Assembly: GCF_905220565.1 (NCBI RefSeq)
Contig: NC_059407.1
Location: 3,410,001-3,474,000, forward strand
Reading direction: 5' to 3'
From: Melitaea cinxia
Lineage: Eukaryota; Arthropoda; Insecta; Lepidoptera; Nymphalidae
DNA length: 64,000 nt
In this document: positions 1 to 11,285 of the stretch, piece after piece
How positions within the stretch are numbered: the stretch's first letter is position 1
Layout: every line of letters begins with the position of its first letter
Translations under genes and position numbers: made by a program
The notes under the pieces: model-generated
Told to the model about the DNA's origin: nothing
Seen by the model: only the letters and a program-made list of their open reading frames with translations
Databases searched by the model: none

Positions 1-73
1 ATAACGCGCATTCACTTGACAATTTTTTCATCTACTTACATTGTATTACTTGTCGATGTAATTGAAGTCAGTT
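1..73 (+). repeat. Right end of an AACCGACTTCA-family element, cut by the window edge
   Basis: The first 70 bases match the right-hand part of the copies at 4256-4669 and 40222-40615: an ACTTGAC stretch, the TTGTATTACTTGTCGATGTA stretch, then TGAAGTCAG followed by a T run. The left part lies outside the window. No coding content. Confidence 0.6.
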
Positions 74-179
74 TTTTTTTTATTTGTGAGAGATCTGAAA
101 TAAAACCTAACTAAAATCGTGTATCGAAAATGTCCCAAGCTCCTACACTTTAAGCCTAAAGCGAATTCATTAAAATATT

Positions 180-506
180 CATCATTACAGCCTATACAGT
201 CCACTGCTGGACATAGGCCTCCACAAGTTTACGCCAAAAATAACGTGAACTCATGTGTTTTGCCCATAGTCACCACGCTGGGCAGGCGGGTTGGTGACCG
301 CAGTACTGGCTTTATCGCACCAAAGACGCTGCTGCCCGTCTTTGACTTGTGTATTTCAAAGCCAGCAGTTGGATGGTTATCCCGCCATCGGTCGGCTTCT
401 TAAGTTCCAAGATGGTTGTGGAACCTTGTTATCCCTTAGTCGCCTCTTACGACACCCACGGGAAGAGAGGGGGTGGCTAAATTCTTTAGTGCCGTAACCA
501 CACAGC
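180..506 (-). mobile_element. Short non-autonomous RTE derivative (5' UTR joined to 3' tail), flanked by an 8-bp direct repeat
   Basis: Read on the minus strand, the element starts with GTGTGGTTACGGCACTAAAG near 504, continues through a segment matching the RTE 5' end at 9089-9345, and ends with the RTE 3' terminus (GGCCTATGTCCAGCAGTGGA) and a TGATGA-like tail. AAAATATT occurs at 172-179 and 507-514, a plausible target duplication. The translations that run through it are not genes. Confidence 0.75.
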
Positions 507-921
507 AAAATATTAAGCTGATTTAATCTTTGTATGAATAATTCAAAAGACTTATTGGTTAATCTGTATTAAAATATGCTATAAGACACTTACGCGAAGA
601 TGTCACGATTCTGATTTACGGGGATGGAATACTATATATACATATGTCTATAAAACGATCATTGGTAACATTTTTACAGTTTGGACTCGGTCCTACTCAA
701 CTGTAATAAATAAATTACACTCTGATCACTGTAGCCCATTAGTCGGTTGCAATTATAACATATAAAAACAGGTTAGTAAGATTAAAGTGGTCATAATAAA
801 CAAATACACTTACAGTTGTCGATGATGTTAACGACAAATATGAAGTTGTGTCATAATTAATACTGTGTTAGTGTGTATTTACACCAAAAAAAAATACTCT
901 TAAAGTGTTTTAAGTCATTCA

Positions 922-1032
922 ATGATTGGGCGACTCCGGAATTATTATGAACAGGTGGTGATTACAGCACTCACGATTGGCTGTCTCGCGTTTGCCCTTA
1001 TCATTTTATGGTCAAACTGTTGGGATTTGTGA
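922..1032 (+). CDS. Possible 36-codon small ORF with one membrane segment
   Basis: I do not recognise this ORF. It opens with ATG and codes for 36 residues: a basic start (MIGRLRNYYEQ), then about 20 hydrophobic residues (VVITALTIGCLAFALIILW), then a short polar end. That layout resembles the small single-span peptides found in animals, but no family can be assigned. It is somewhat richer in GC than its surroundings, and no splice sites or neighbouring exons were identified. A hydrophobic ORF this short can arise by chance, so confidence is low; conservation in related species would decide it. Confidence 0.2.
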   Translation: MIGRLRNYYEQVVITALTIGCLAFALIILWSNCWDL

Positions 1033-1037
1033 ATTAA

Positions 1038-1277
1038 CTTCTTAACGCACACTTGACTTAGGGAGTAAGCTAGTGAATGCGTTACGAGACTGTTACGAAA
1101 GTGTGATCTAGCGAAGCGAACGGAGCATTAATAGAGGAAAATAGAGAAATAGAGGTGCAAGCACACATTTTCTTTCTCTCTATCATATCCAGTTTAATTT
1201 CATATATAAAAGACACAGTGCAAGCCTATTGTGCAGAAGTTTTACTTCAGCCGTGTGGTCTTAGCACACTCGTTTTT
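1038..1277 (+). repeat. Dispersed repeat shared with 45462-45680
   Basis: The stretch around ACACAGTGCAAGCCTATTGT and the following AGAAGTTTTACTTCAG recurs at 45462-45680 in the same orientation with scattered differences. Both copies also share CACACATTTTCTTTCTCTCT. No terminal repeats or coding potential were seen. The second copy lies between two pieces of an AACCGACTTCA-family element, so this may be an internal module of a longer family member. Confidence 0.6.
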
Positions 1278-2172
1278 TATTTTGTATATGACTTTAAAAT
1301 TGAAAAGAGTACCGAGAGATTTTTTCCGCCACCTTTTTCTCTCGACCTACACTAGGCACATTATTTCAATTTATTTCTCATAAAATTTATTAAAACTGAG
1401 GATTTATTAGTGAGATAATGTCTACCAAGACACTAGGACTTAGTGTTCATTAATTATTGTGACTAGGTTAGGATTGCTGTATAACACTAGGTACATGACC
1501 TAATTTTGTAATGTACCTAAGGTTTAGATGTTAACATTTAATATTAATATTCCCTCTCCACTTTTGTAAGTTCTAGAGTTAAATTATATAGCACATAACA
1601 AGAAACAGACGAAAACTAATTGTTTTGGTATTTAGTATAATACGCCTCTAATCTGGCAAACCAAATCACCTTCTTTATTAAATTAACGTATCTTCTTCTA
1701 GTGAAACTTTTTTATACGTAGTTCAAAGTTTAGTTTTTTTGTAGAGATGCATCGTGAAAGATGATGTCACAGCTTCAGAGCACATTTAGAGATAAATTTA
1801 AGGGAATGTCATAAAAAATAGAATATACGAAACATTCTTCACAGTTTTTACTATTTTTATTAGATATTTTTATCCCTAATCAAGATAGAAAATATGCATA
1901 ATACGCCCATTATTGTATAAAGTATAAAAAATAAGTAAAAAGACTCGTATGTGTGAAATCGAAGAATCTAATAACTTCCTGGAAATCCGACATCCGGTCG
2001 TTAAAGTGTTGAGAGATAAAAAATTTACGAGTCCCCACCCCAAGCTTAATAGCTCTTTTATTGGATAACAATCATCACGAAATAATAACAAATACGCAGA
2101 GATCTTCATTACGTCCTTTATAGCGGGTCAAGTGAAAGACAATGATTGTGACGTAATTGAATATTTTAGTAC

Positions 2173-2196
2173 AATATATATATATATATATATATA
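2173..2196. repeat. (TA)n microsatellite
   Basis: An uninterrupted TA run abuts the CTAG end of the Helitron-like copy at 2197-2403. A second AT run at 2404-2420 lies on the other side, so the element appears to have entered an AT microsatellite. Confidence 0.85.
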
Positions 2197-2403
2197 CTAG
2201 CTGACCCCGCAAACATTTCTTTGCCATATATTATTAACCCGCTTAACCCCCCCCCCCCCCTTATAACTTAGGGGTATGAAAAATAGATGTTGGCCGATTC
2301 TCAGACCTACCCGATATGCCCACAAAATTTTATTAAAATCGGTCGAGTCGTTTCGAAGGAGTTCAGTGTTTAACACCATGACACGAGAATTTTATATATT
2401 AGA
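2197..2403 (-). mobile_element. Helitron-like non-autonomous element, family C
   Basis: On the minus strand the element begins with TC (2403-2402) and ends with CTAG (2200-2197). A small hairpin, GCAAA paired with TTTGC, precedes the end. TC at the start, CTRR at the end and a subterminal hairpin are the recognised Helitron end signals. AT repeats flank both sides. A C homopolymer of about 14 lies inside. The ORFs called through it are chance. Confidence 0.6.
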
Positions 2404-2421
2404 ATATATATATATATATAT

Positions 2422-2566
2422 AAATGTTTGTCTGTATGTCCTTTATAGAATCGTAAACTATACATTTGATCATTTCACGACCTACAGTGTTTTGCATGAG
2501 CCCACAAAGGTTTCTGAGTTGGTACGACCAAAAAAAAGCGTAGCAACGCGCGAAGGGTACAGCTAG
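2422..2566 (+). mobile_element. Helitron-like element, family D
   Basis: It ends in ACAGCTAG preceded by a GCG-loop-CGC hairpin (AGCGTAGCAACGC). The last ~50 bases (GTTGGTACGACC through GGGTACAGCTA) are repeated at 2680-2727, where the terminus reads CTAT. The 5' end is uncertain because it runs into an AT repeat. Confidence 0.5.
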
Positions 2567-2679
2567 AGGTATATAAATAATTTGTTACTACGCAAGTGCA
2601 AGTTTTTAGGTTTTTGTGTTAAAATATGGACAATAGTCCACATTTATTGAAATTTCTATAGCTATTCTGTTGTTGTCAA

Positions 2680-2727
2680 GTTGGTACGACCAAAAAAAAG
2701 CGTAGCAACGCGCGCAGGGTACAGCTA
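2680..2727 (+). repeat. Partial second copy of the family D 3' end
   Basis: About 48 bases nearly identical to 2517-2566, including the poly-A stretch and the GCG hairpin, ending CAGCTAT instead of CAGCTAG. Only the 3' end is present. Confidence 0.6.
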
Positions 2728-2739
2728 TTTCGTTATAAA

Positions 2740-3246
2740 ACATATTGTAATTAAAAAAATACAATCTAAATCATATCAAACAGGCAAAACAAGGCCTGAG
2801 TTATGAACTTTTCTTTGAGATGCTTTTTTTTTCATATGACAACTGCAATCGATAAAAAAACTGACGTCATATGCAAGCACAAATTTATAGCCGACTCAAA
2901 GCACCCCTGCCGTATTTCCATACTTCAGAGTGAGAGTTTTGGTTGAAGTCAGTTCCTGTTAAGGTACTCTTGCTTCGATCCCGTCAACCAAGCATTTTAT
3001 AAAGCCTAACATAGTTTAACCTAAAACATGACCTTTAAGTAATGTTAATGAAAAAATCAACATTCAATCGCTTCATTGAATATTTATTTTTCCACGGATT
3101 AATTACAACTGAGCAGCTACTATAGGTGGCTAACCACTCTTCAGTCACGTACTTCAGTAATCAAAATTCAGGCGTTTAATTGCGTAGCGTGGTTAGTGAA
3201 AGAGCTTTTCATAAAAGCAGTATATTAATCATTTTACTACGATTAA
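2740..3246. other. No gene seen
   Basis: AT-rich non-coding DNA without a repeat that I can match elsewhere in the window. Confidence 0.5.
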
Positions 3247-3350
3247 TCTATACATATAAATAAAATATGAGTGTCTGTTTGTAATGTTAAAACAACCGCT
3301 TTTTACTAAACTCATATGTACTTATACACGGTACATATGTACCGTTAACC
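3247..3350 (+). mobile_element. 5' end of a Helitron-like element, family B
   Basis: It starts TCTATACATATAAATAAAAT directly after an A and continues with GTGTCTGTTTGTAAT. The reverse complement of the same sequence forms the right end of the element at 16975-17286. The 3' end is not recognisable here. Confidence 0.45.
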
Positions 3351-4255
3351 TCCAAAACTTCTCCACAATTTTCAATGTTAACGTGGTTATGATAAGTCTA
3401 AGTTAAAATTATAAAATACATATTAGGTACACTCAATATTTAACAATAATGTGATAATTATAAGTAAACTTTATCAAAATTAGTTTCCTCGCATCTTTCC
3501 TCGTTCGAGACTTGACATTAATTTAATCACGTGTCTGCTACTTTATCTTACAACAATTAATTACTCGTGTTATCGTTAAATTTATACTAATAACTGTCAG
3601 TAATTTATTAAGAGTATCAAACAAAAAGAATTTATGTATGGTCTTATTACTTAATAAGAAAAATATGATAAAATCGAGCGGTTTAAAATATATTTAAAAA
3701 GCAGTTTGCCATAAGAACAGAATTTTATTAAATAACCAGATTACCCGACAGACGTTGTCGTCTTACTCACGATAAATTATTATCAAACGCGTAAATTTTA
3801 AATAAGCATTACATTCTCATAAATTGTTCCATTTTCTTAATTTTTATTTGGTTAGACGTTAGAACCACCAACAAGTTGTTAGAAGTCTTAAAAAATCAGC
3901 CGAAAAGTACAGCCGTTCTCGACTATCGCTCTTAGCAGCATATTTACCGGTTCATTTTTATTTATATAGTTTCAGCTGAACCAAAATATCAATATTATAA
4001 CGCTAGACAAGCTTATAATGAAACTTGATTAAACTGAAGTAACTATTCGAGACATTATTGAAATTAATTTGAATATTCCCTGTTTTGAAACAAATTTGAC
4101 AGGATTAATAAATTTAGAAATTATTGCCTGTACTCAATAATACAACATTCCCTTTAAAATATTTACTGTTAATTAAAATATTTCCTTGACGCTTGGACTG
4201 ACAATTAACATATCAAAATATTTACTGACAGCGCTATTACTTTATTTATGTTTTT
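3351..4255. other. No gene seen
   Basis: AT-rich non-coding sequence with many stops in all frames and no recognisable repeat. Confidence 0.5.
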
Positions 4256-4669
4256 AACCGACTTCAAAAAAGGAGGAAGTTACTCAATTCGACCGTATAT
4301 ATATATATATATCTATATATCTATATATATATATATATATATATAATGTATGTTCGGGGATAACTACGTCGTTTATGGACCGATTTTGATAATTCTTTTT
4401 TTGTTAAAAAGGAGATCTCCCTGGTGTGATAAGGAAACTAGGGTCTGATGACAGGATCCCAGAAAAATCGAGGGAAACTCTCGAAAATCCGCACAACTTT
4501 TTACTTTAGTTTTAATTTAATCGAAAGCCGATGTTTATCATGTGGTCACATTTAAATATCATCTAGATCTGATTACAACTTTTGGAGTAATCTTTGATAA
4601 TGCGTATTTACTTGACTAATTTTTCGTCTACCTACGTTGTATTACTTGACGATATAACTGAAGTCGGTT
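4256..4669 (+). mobile_element. AACCGACTTCA-type element with inverted ends and internal (TA)n
   Basis: The left end reads AACCGACTTCAAAAAAGGAGG and the right end TGAAGTCGGTT, so the outer 11 bases are inverted copies. That suggests a MITE-like element. A TA/CTATA repeat lies at about 4298-4345. Related copies or pieces occur at 1-73, 23118-23240, 23449-23585, 40222-40615, 43289-43525, 45120-45830 and 59592-60555. No transposase is present and flanking T runs hide any target duplication. Confidence 0.6.
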
Positions 4670-7600
4670 TTTTTTTTTTCGTTTGCCTGTAAACACAATT
4701 ATTACTTAGAGTCTTCACTCAAAGATTTCGCTCTTATTTATACGAGTTCATGATATTAATAGAACCTACACATTACTTGTTCATTTTACCTTACATTTCT
4801 ATTAAATATAAAGACGCTCGAAACGAATAGAACCTCTTTACGGTGAGTGAGTATGATACGGATCGTATATGTCGTGACGTATTATAAAATAAAGTTGGAC
4901 GTGAAAACAATATTTTGGACTGAACTAATAGAATAGGAATCGGGCTGGTAAAGTCCAAGATTAGGCTATTCAAACAAATGCTTTACACTTTTAATGCTCA
5001 TAAAAAAATCCTGACTGATTGGTTCATAATCGTCCATTGAAAATCATTATCGCTCTTACACAGCACTTAAAAATCCCTAGAGGGTAAAAAGGGGAATGAA
5101 AATTTTAATCAAAACTCAATATTTTTTTGATTGTCAATAGAAATACTTTAAACATTTAGTAGAATTTCAAAATTTGTTTAGCCTTTTTGAAATAATTTTC
5201 AGATTTCTTTGTTTAATATGTATCGCACTTGAAGTTTTCTTCTTTTCTTAGATATGAATCTGAAATATTTCCGTTATATTATTGCGTTGTAAGAAAAAAA
5301 TAGAGAGATCGTAAAAGTATTGAGACAAACCAATTATAAAAATATCCTATCATTGGCGTTAATTTAAACAGCAGCAGTGTCTTTTTTTTTCTTATAAAAT
5401 ATTCATTTTATCAAAGAGAAAAAAAAAAGGAAAAATTGTTGAGTGTGAAAATATTTTATCTGTCTATTTATTTATAATAATGCGCCAGCAAGGTAGACAC
5501 TAACAAATTCACAATAATCATTAACACAGGGTAAAACAATTGAGTGTTACCTAAATTATAGGCACATACAGCTTACATGAGAGTAATTCATTACAAAAAC
5601 ATACATAATTTCATACATAATTTCATATAGAAATAAATCAATGAAAATTAAAATATTACAATAAATTTAAGAATATAATAATCAATTTTAAATTAATTAA
5701 CAAAACTAAAAAGTATACGATAAAATTAAAACTGAACTACAAAGTTAAAATTAATACAAAAGATTAATAATAAAGCAATTAATTATAAAGTTATGAATAA
5801 ATTCAACATTAAAATGAATACCATAAAAAAATTAAGATTAAAAATGATATCTAATAGCAATAATACGTCGTTTTAATGAAGAAGATGACTGATTGCTACG
5901 GCCCGTAGACATCTGTCACAGTAGAAAAATAATACACGCTCTAACAAATTAAAAAATTTAAATGAGTAAAAATGAATTATGAACAAAGATCATATGAAAA
6001 TTTAAGTTCTAGCTTCATCACGAGTAGCCGCAGCTAGAGATCAGAAGCATAACTTTAATACCCGCTAGGCCACATTTTTGTACTGCGATAAAAGTTAATA
6101 TAAAACTATAAACCTAAGCTTGTCTGTCAGTACACACAAATTTACTAACTCGTTCATACATCAATGTCAGATCATGTGACACGATTGTCTAAAATAACGC
6201 TATATTCGGATGAAATGGCAATTTTAGTACAATTCGAGGTTTTTGTAACAAGTAAGTATTAGTCGAAATAAATAAAAGAAGTTAAGAAAGAGATAGCAAA
6301 TGGAAATATTTCAAAAGGATTACAGAATAGACAATGCATGTAGATAAACTGCCAAAACCCGTCATGAAAGATTTGATTACTACCAAAACGGCAAAATCAT
6401 TCTTGAGAGGCGTGCACTAAAGAGAAATGGCAAACGTTCAATTGAAAATCGACAGCGGTATGCAGGACTTAGCCATCAAGTACATTATCAAAAAATCACG
6501 ATAATCACACTAACCCGTCTCGAAATTGAACAACACTCACTGAAAAACGAATCCAGATATCTTTGAATTATTATTTTCTGCTTAATCACACTTTCAAAAT
6601 ACTATCGTTGAACATATCTATAATAAAAAAATAATAATAACAATATTACCTACTTAAAATATAAAAGTTATGTTACCATGTGCATTGCGTTCAACATAAT
6701 TGTGATAGTAAAAATGTTCGTCTCCCCTCGTAAACCCTCATTACTCTATCCAAACTCCTAGGAATAAAAAATTAAATCGAATTAATTCTCACCACAGAAA
6801 AATTATATCAAGAACCACTTAAGCATATTGGAAGAATACTAGTGGTCTGGAAAAACTCGTTTGAAATAAATATTACCCCCTTTTTTGCGGGTTTGACCCA
6901 AAGGATAGAGAATTTATGTGCTGACATTTCGTTTGCGATTCAACCTCTTTACTCCAAATATTCAAAATATATGGTTCATACGGTTTTCACTACTGCTGAT
7001 GAATAATAAACATTTTTTTTAATTTTTGGATTCGCATTTAGGTACTTTTTTCATGTGCGTTCCAGTCAGAACCATTAGTTTTATTTATGACGATTTGCGT
7101 TTTTAGTAGAAATAACTTTCATGGGATTTTTGAGTTTTAATCAGAATTAACCTGTTGAATGTCATAAGAATAGGAGAATGACTGAAGGGTTAAAACTTAA
7201 CGTAATACCGATGACTTTTTGAGCCCTTATTTTATTTAAAACAATATTTCATTATTATTTCTTACATATTTACTAAAATAATACGGGTACATATAACAAC
7301 TATTTTTTTAATACCGAAGATTTAAAAACCGTGACCAAATCCGTACTCTATGAATGTTACTGAGCAAATTGTTCTAGAAACTTATAAATAAATTGTCATT
7401 TTACTACATTAAAAATAAGAACATCAAATGACGGACTTAATGAATATCGTGTTAAAAGAGCAGTTGAGTGGACATCGCCTATCCACTTGAAGCAGCAGCA
7501 CCTTATTCAGTATTTACAGAAACGAATTAATGAATACATATAATAAAAATGTAACGGATCGCTGTCTGTACATGGAAGATATATAAGAAAAAATATTATT

Positions 7601-8617
7601 GGGACCTTTATCAGCGCAAATAGCACACAAAAGAATGATTGTTGGAATTTTTGTTTGTTTGTCTGTGCGTTTGTGCACGCAAATCTCAGAAATAATTTAT
7701 CCAATTAAGATGTTATTTTCATTAATATATTACGGTAAACTTCACTTAACATTTAGTGTTGATGTCACGTCATTCAGTTCATAAATAAAAAAGTTATGTC
7801 AATTTAAGAACTACGTTGAACATGTAAAAACCCAAAAATCGGACGAGGTCGCAGGCACAGCTAATTACATATTTACCATTTTCTTGCAACAGACGTTACT
7901 AAAACGTCACTCAGCATCACTGCTCAGCCTCTGTTGTTTCACATGATTTCATTCCCCATATATTTTTCATACAACAAAATATAGACAAGGATAGAATAGG
8001 ACAATATACTATAAATAATATAGACAAGGTATTTAAAAGTTTTCCTAACCAATAGCTTTTATATTTTACAACAGCGCCAAGCTTACACAAATTCTAACTG
8101 ACAGACCATTTGGCGTTCTAATGCAAAAGTTGTGAAATATGTACCTAATCGTATTCTTCCATTAACGAAAACGCTTGTGGTACAACACAGGCAGAAGTCA
8201 CTTAGATATGTTAAAACTAATGGATGTTTGACTTAAATTAAAATAGTTTAATTTAAAGTGACATGGGTATGACAGTTTTTGTTAGTTTTAAAAACCATTT
8301 CGACTCTGTTCAACAACAACCTTGGTAACGTTCTATAACCTTTGAAGTCAGTGGTCAGAATACCCCATTATAATAGTGACGCGTTGTACTTGTGGCGGAA
8401 ATTTTGAATGTATAAAAGACATGACATTATTCATGACAAGTTAGATCTGATGTACTAGCTAATAGATAAATAATATACTACCTGTGTCCACGACTTCATA
8501 AGATTCATTAATTTATAGTTTAAAAAAACTAAAAAATCACGCTTTTACAGCTAATCGAACAAAATAGTAAAAAATAATTTTTAATTACAAATAGTTTGTA
8601 TTACAGTAGTACAAGAC
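4670..8617. other. Long stretch without a supported gene
   Basis: AT-rich throughout. The ORFs at 4791-4973 and 7507-7784 show no recognisable domain. Around 5455-5560 there is a TTTATTTATAATAATGCGCC stretch that could be an old LINE 3' end, but I cannot prove it. The Helitron-like piece at 7640-7864 is listed separately. Confidence 0.5.
7640..7864 (+). mobile_element. Decayed Helitron-like family B copy
   Basis: The right end reads GGACGAGGTCGCAGGCACAG followed by CTAA at 7861-7864, the same 3' terminus as the family B copies at 16975, 33379 and 49040, with a CTRR end. The left limit is a guess. Confidence 0.4.
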
Positions 8618-8625
8618 CGTACAAT

Positions 8626-9516
8626 TATCATCATCACATCATCACTCCAGCCTATGGCAGTCCATTGCTGGACATGGGCCTCCCCAAGTTCGCGCCAGAT
8701 ATCCCGGTTTTCCGCAATCCTCATCCAGCTACACCGGCAATCTTACGTAGATCGTCGGCCCAACGGGCTGGAGGACGTCCCACACTGCGTTTGCCAAGAC
8801 GCGATCTCCACTCCAGGACCCGTCTACTCCTACGGCCACCGGTCCTATGACACAGATGACCAGCCCACTGCCACTTCAACTTGCCTTCCACAACGTTGCT
8901 AGTGCGAGTCTTGTGGACCAGAAAACCGACGCCACCTTGGGAAAGCCCATTACCTTCACGGAAGTAGAACAAGTGCCCGGAGTCCAGGATCATCGTGTCC
9001 TCACCCTCTCTTCGGACTTCAGACAACCCCAGTATGCTCCACTTAATATGACTAAATTCTACCTCAAGTTCGGTAAGGAGATGATTGGCTGTGTGGCTAC
9101 GGCACTATAGAATTTAGCTACCTCCTTTTATCCTGTGGGTGTCGTAAGAGGCGACTAAGGGATAGCAAAGTTCCAATACCACCATGGAACTAGCGAAGCC
9201 GACCGATGGCGGGATAACCATCCTACAGCTGGCTTTTTAAATGCACAGACCGAGAACGGGCAGCAGCGTCTTCGGTGTGACAAAGTCAGCCCTGCGGTCA
9301 CCAACCCGCCTGCCCAGCGTGGTGACTATAGGCTAAAACCCCGTGAGTTCCCCCCTTAAGTTTCGGCCCTTACTTCCCGGTAGCCCCACTATTCCCGGCT
9401 ACGGCAGCGGCCGCGGTAACGGTGGGGTAGAGAGTGCTAAAAATCACCGGGGTACGGGAGGCTGCCATACAAAACTATACCTGGCTACGTATAATGAACG
9501 CACGCTACGGTTGGAT
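8626..9516 (-). mobile_element. RTE-clade LINE copy with 5' inversion (twin-priming structure) and internal deletion, 8-bp target duplication
   Basis: Two pieces lie head to head. The minus-strand piece (8626-9088) runs from the endonuclease region (residues such as EVRREGEDTMILDSGHLFYF and SQGGVGFLVHK) straight into the C-terminal region (KLKWQWAGHLCHRT) and the 3' tail, so the reverse transcriptase is missing. The plus-strand piece (9089-9516) is the element's 5' end: it starts CTGTGTGGCTACGG and ends in LATYNERTLRLD, the expected start of an RTE endonuclease, just before where the other piece begins. CGTACAAT flanks the whole at 8618-8625 and 9517-9524. This is the layout expected from twin priming during LINE insertion. 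It is not functional. Confidence 0.82.
8721..9072 (-). pseudogene. RTE ORF remnant: endonuclease fragment fused in frame to the C-terminus
   Basis: On the minus strand an endonuclease segment (ELEVEFSHIKWSILGLSEVRR, then GEDTMILDSGHLFYF, then SQGGVGFLVHK) passes without a stop into KLKWQWAGH and a GKRSVGRPPARW segment. That segment also ends the better copy at 15353-16268. The junction near 8886 removes the whole reverse transcriptase. The fusion is a deletion product, and I infer no function for it. Confidence 0.75.
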
Positions 9517-9524
9517 CGTACAAT

Positions 9525-10920
9525 CAATCATAATGAATTACTTCAAAATAAAATTATAATAAAATTTAAGTCGTATAGAGAATAATTCAATTCAGGGTAA
9601 AAAACGTGGGGTGCATTTTACTGTATATTCATAACTTTTTACTATGTTTTTATAACTCTCCGCACATAGATAGTTGCAAGTAGAATAATTGTTACGTTTA
9701 ACATATCAAGCACCAAATGCAAAATGCAACTACTAGATTAATTATTAGAAACTTTTAGATACTCATATCAATAACTAGCTCAGTTTTATATGTAACTTAG
9801 ACAATAAAGAAAAGCAAATAAGGATATAATACACATTTTCCGTAATTTTTACATACACATTTTATCATGCCTAAACAGCTAGTACAACGTTTCTTGAATA
9901 ACTAATAACCACCAGGGAAAAGCAAACATAACTGATACGTTTAATACAACCAGGTCAACTTAATTACACGTAAATCCGCTTAAAATATATACCTAAAGTT
10001 AGACAATATTCGTTGTAAATTTGTACGGAACTAAAGGAGTCGATTATACCTTGAGGATAATTCATTAAAATGGTTTATCGTTCATGAATAATTTTCCTTT
10101 GATCAGAAAACGTTTAAAACGAAGGTTCTCGAAGAATCCATCAGATTTCTTGTAAATGGGATATATTTGTACTTAATTTAACTTTCCGTGGACATTGGGA
10201 ATGATAATTTTTTCGATTATCCTTAAAGAAATTGCTTATCAATGTAAACGTGTATAAAACATAAAAGTCATTATATTTTGTTGTTGACTTAGTCGAGGTA
10301 AACAATTTTCGTCGTTTTATTAACATCGGCAGCAGGTAAGACGTGAGCAAAAAAAAAAAAATTTTTCCCCTGACACAATTTTTTCTACACGTAAAACATT
10401 TTTTTTTGCTACGTTTATTTTCTAGCAAATATAATTTGTTCGTTAGGGGCGATTCATGTTTTTTAAAAATCAAAGTAATTTGATTTTGTATTTTTTTTCT
10501 ATTCTTTAAATTTTTTTTTCTATTATTAAATTTTAACGTAAAGTAAAATATCTATAAAGTAACAAAATATTTACATCTTTGCTGATTGTATTTTCTACAA
10601 GTATACTTCACAGCAAACAAAATTAATTAACGATCAAGTGGACTTCTTGACTTCCTGTAATAAATAAGCCTAGATTTTTGTATCACTCATTTCATAGTGA
10701 CAGGATAATTATTCCGAATCTAGCATGCATATAGCAAGTATACAATCTCGTCAGTTTTATTGTTTTTGAAATAACGTACATAGCACAATCTATACATAGC
10801 ACTGCGTAATTTTTTACAAATTTTTCGATAAGCAAACTCTCTAATGACCGATTTCTTTTTTGTTCAAATCTATCCAAAAAGTTCTGAAACTTGCACAAAC
10901 TCCTCCGTCATAATATAATG
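9525..10920. other. No gene seen
   Basis: AT-rich. The ORFs at 10141-10473 and 10692-10898 are lysine/asparagine-rich low-complexity translations without domains and look like chance reading frames. Confidence 0.5.
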
Positions 10921-10928
10921 TTTGCATT

Positions 10929-11277
10929 CATCACATCACAGCAGCCTTTCGCAGTCCACTACTGGACATAGGCCTCCACAAGTTCACGCCAAAAATGGCG
11001 TGCACTCATGTGTTTTGCCCATAGTCACCACGCCGGGCAGGCGGGTTAGTGACCGCACGCCTGGCTTTGTCGCACCGAAGACGCTGCTGCCCGTCTTCGG
11101 CCTGTGTATTTCAAAGCCAGCAGTTGGATGGTTATCCCGCCATCGGTCGTTTTTTTAAGTTCCAAGGTAGTAGTGGAACTGTGTTATCTCTTAGTCGCCT
11201 CTTACGACACCCACGGGAAAAGAAGGGGTGGCTATATTCTTTTATGCCGTAACCACACAGCACAGCACAGCAGCATT
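10929..11277 (-). mobile_element. Short non-autonomous RTE derivative, second copy
   Basis: Same structure as 180-506: RTE 3' end at the left (CACTACTGGACATAGGCCTCC) and RTE 5' end at the right (ending GGTTACGGCATAAAAG on the minus strand, then a CACAG repeat). TTTGCATT occurs at 10921-10928 and 11278-11285, a probable target duplication. ORFs through it are not genes. Confidence 0.7.
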
Positions 11278-11285
11278 TTTGCATT

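Noticed and set aside
2230..2262. C homopolymer as a regulatory G-tract
   Set aside because: It is part of a Helitron-like copy and may include sequencing error; there is no quadruplex-type spacing.
8596..9110. Three overlapping plus/minus ORFs as host genes
   Set aside because: They are translations through an RTE copy. The meaningful coding signal is the minus-strand RTE remnant; the plus-strand frames are antisense shadows.
10141..10473. 110-codon minus-strand ORF
   Set aside because: Lysine/asparagine-rich translation of AT-rich DNA with poly-A/T runs; expected by chance.
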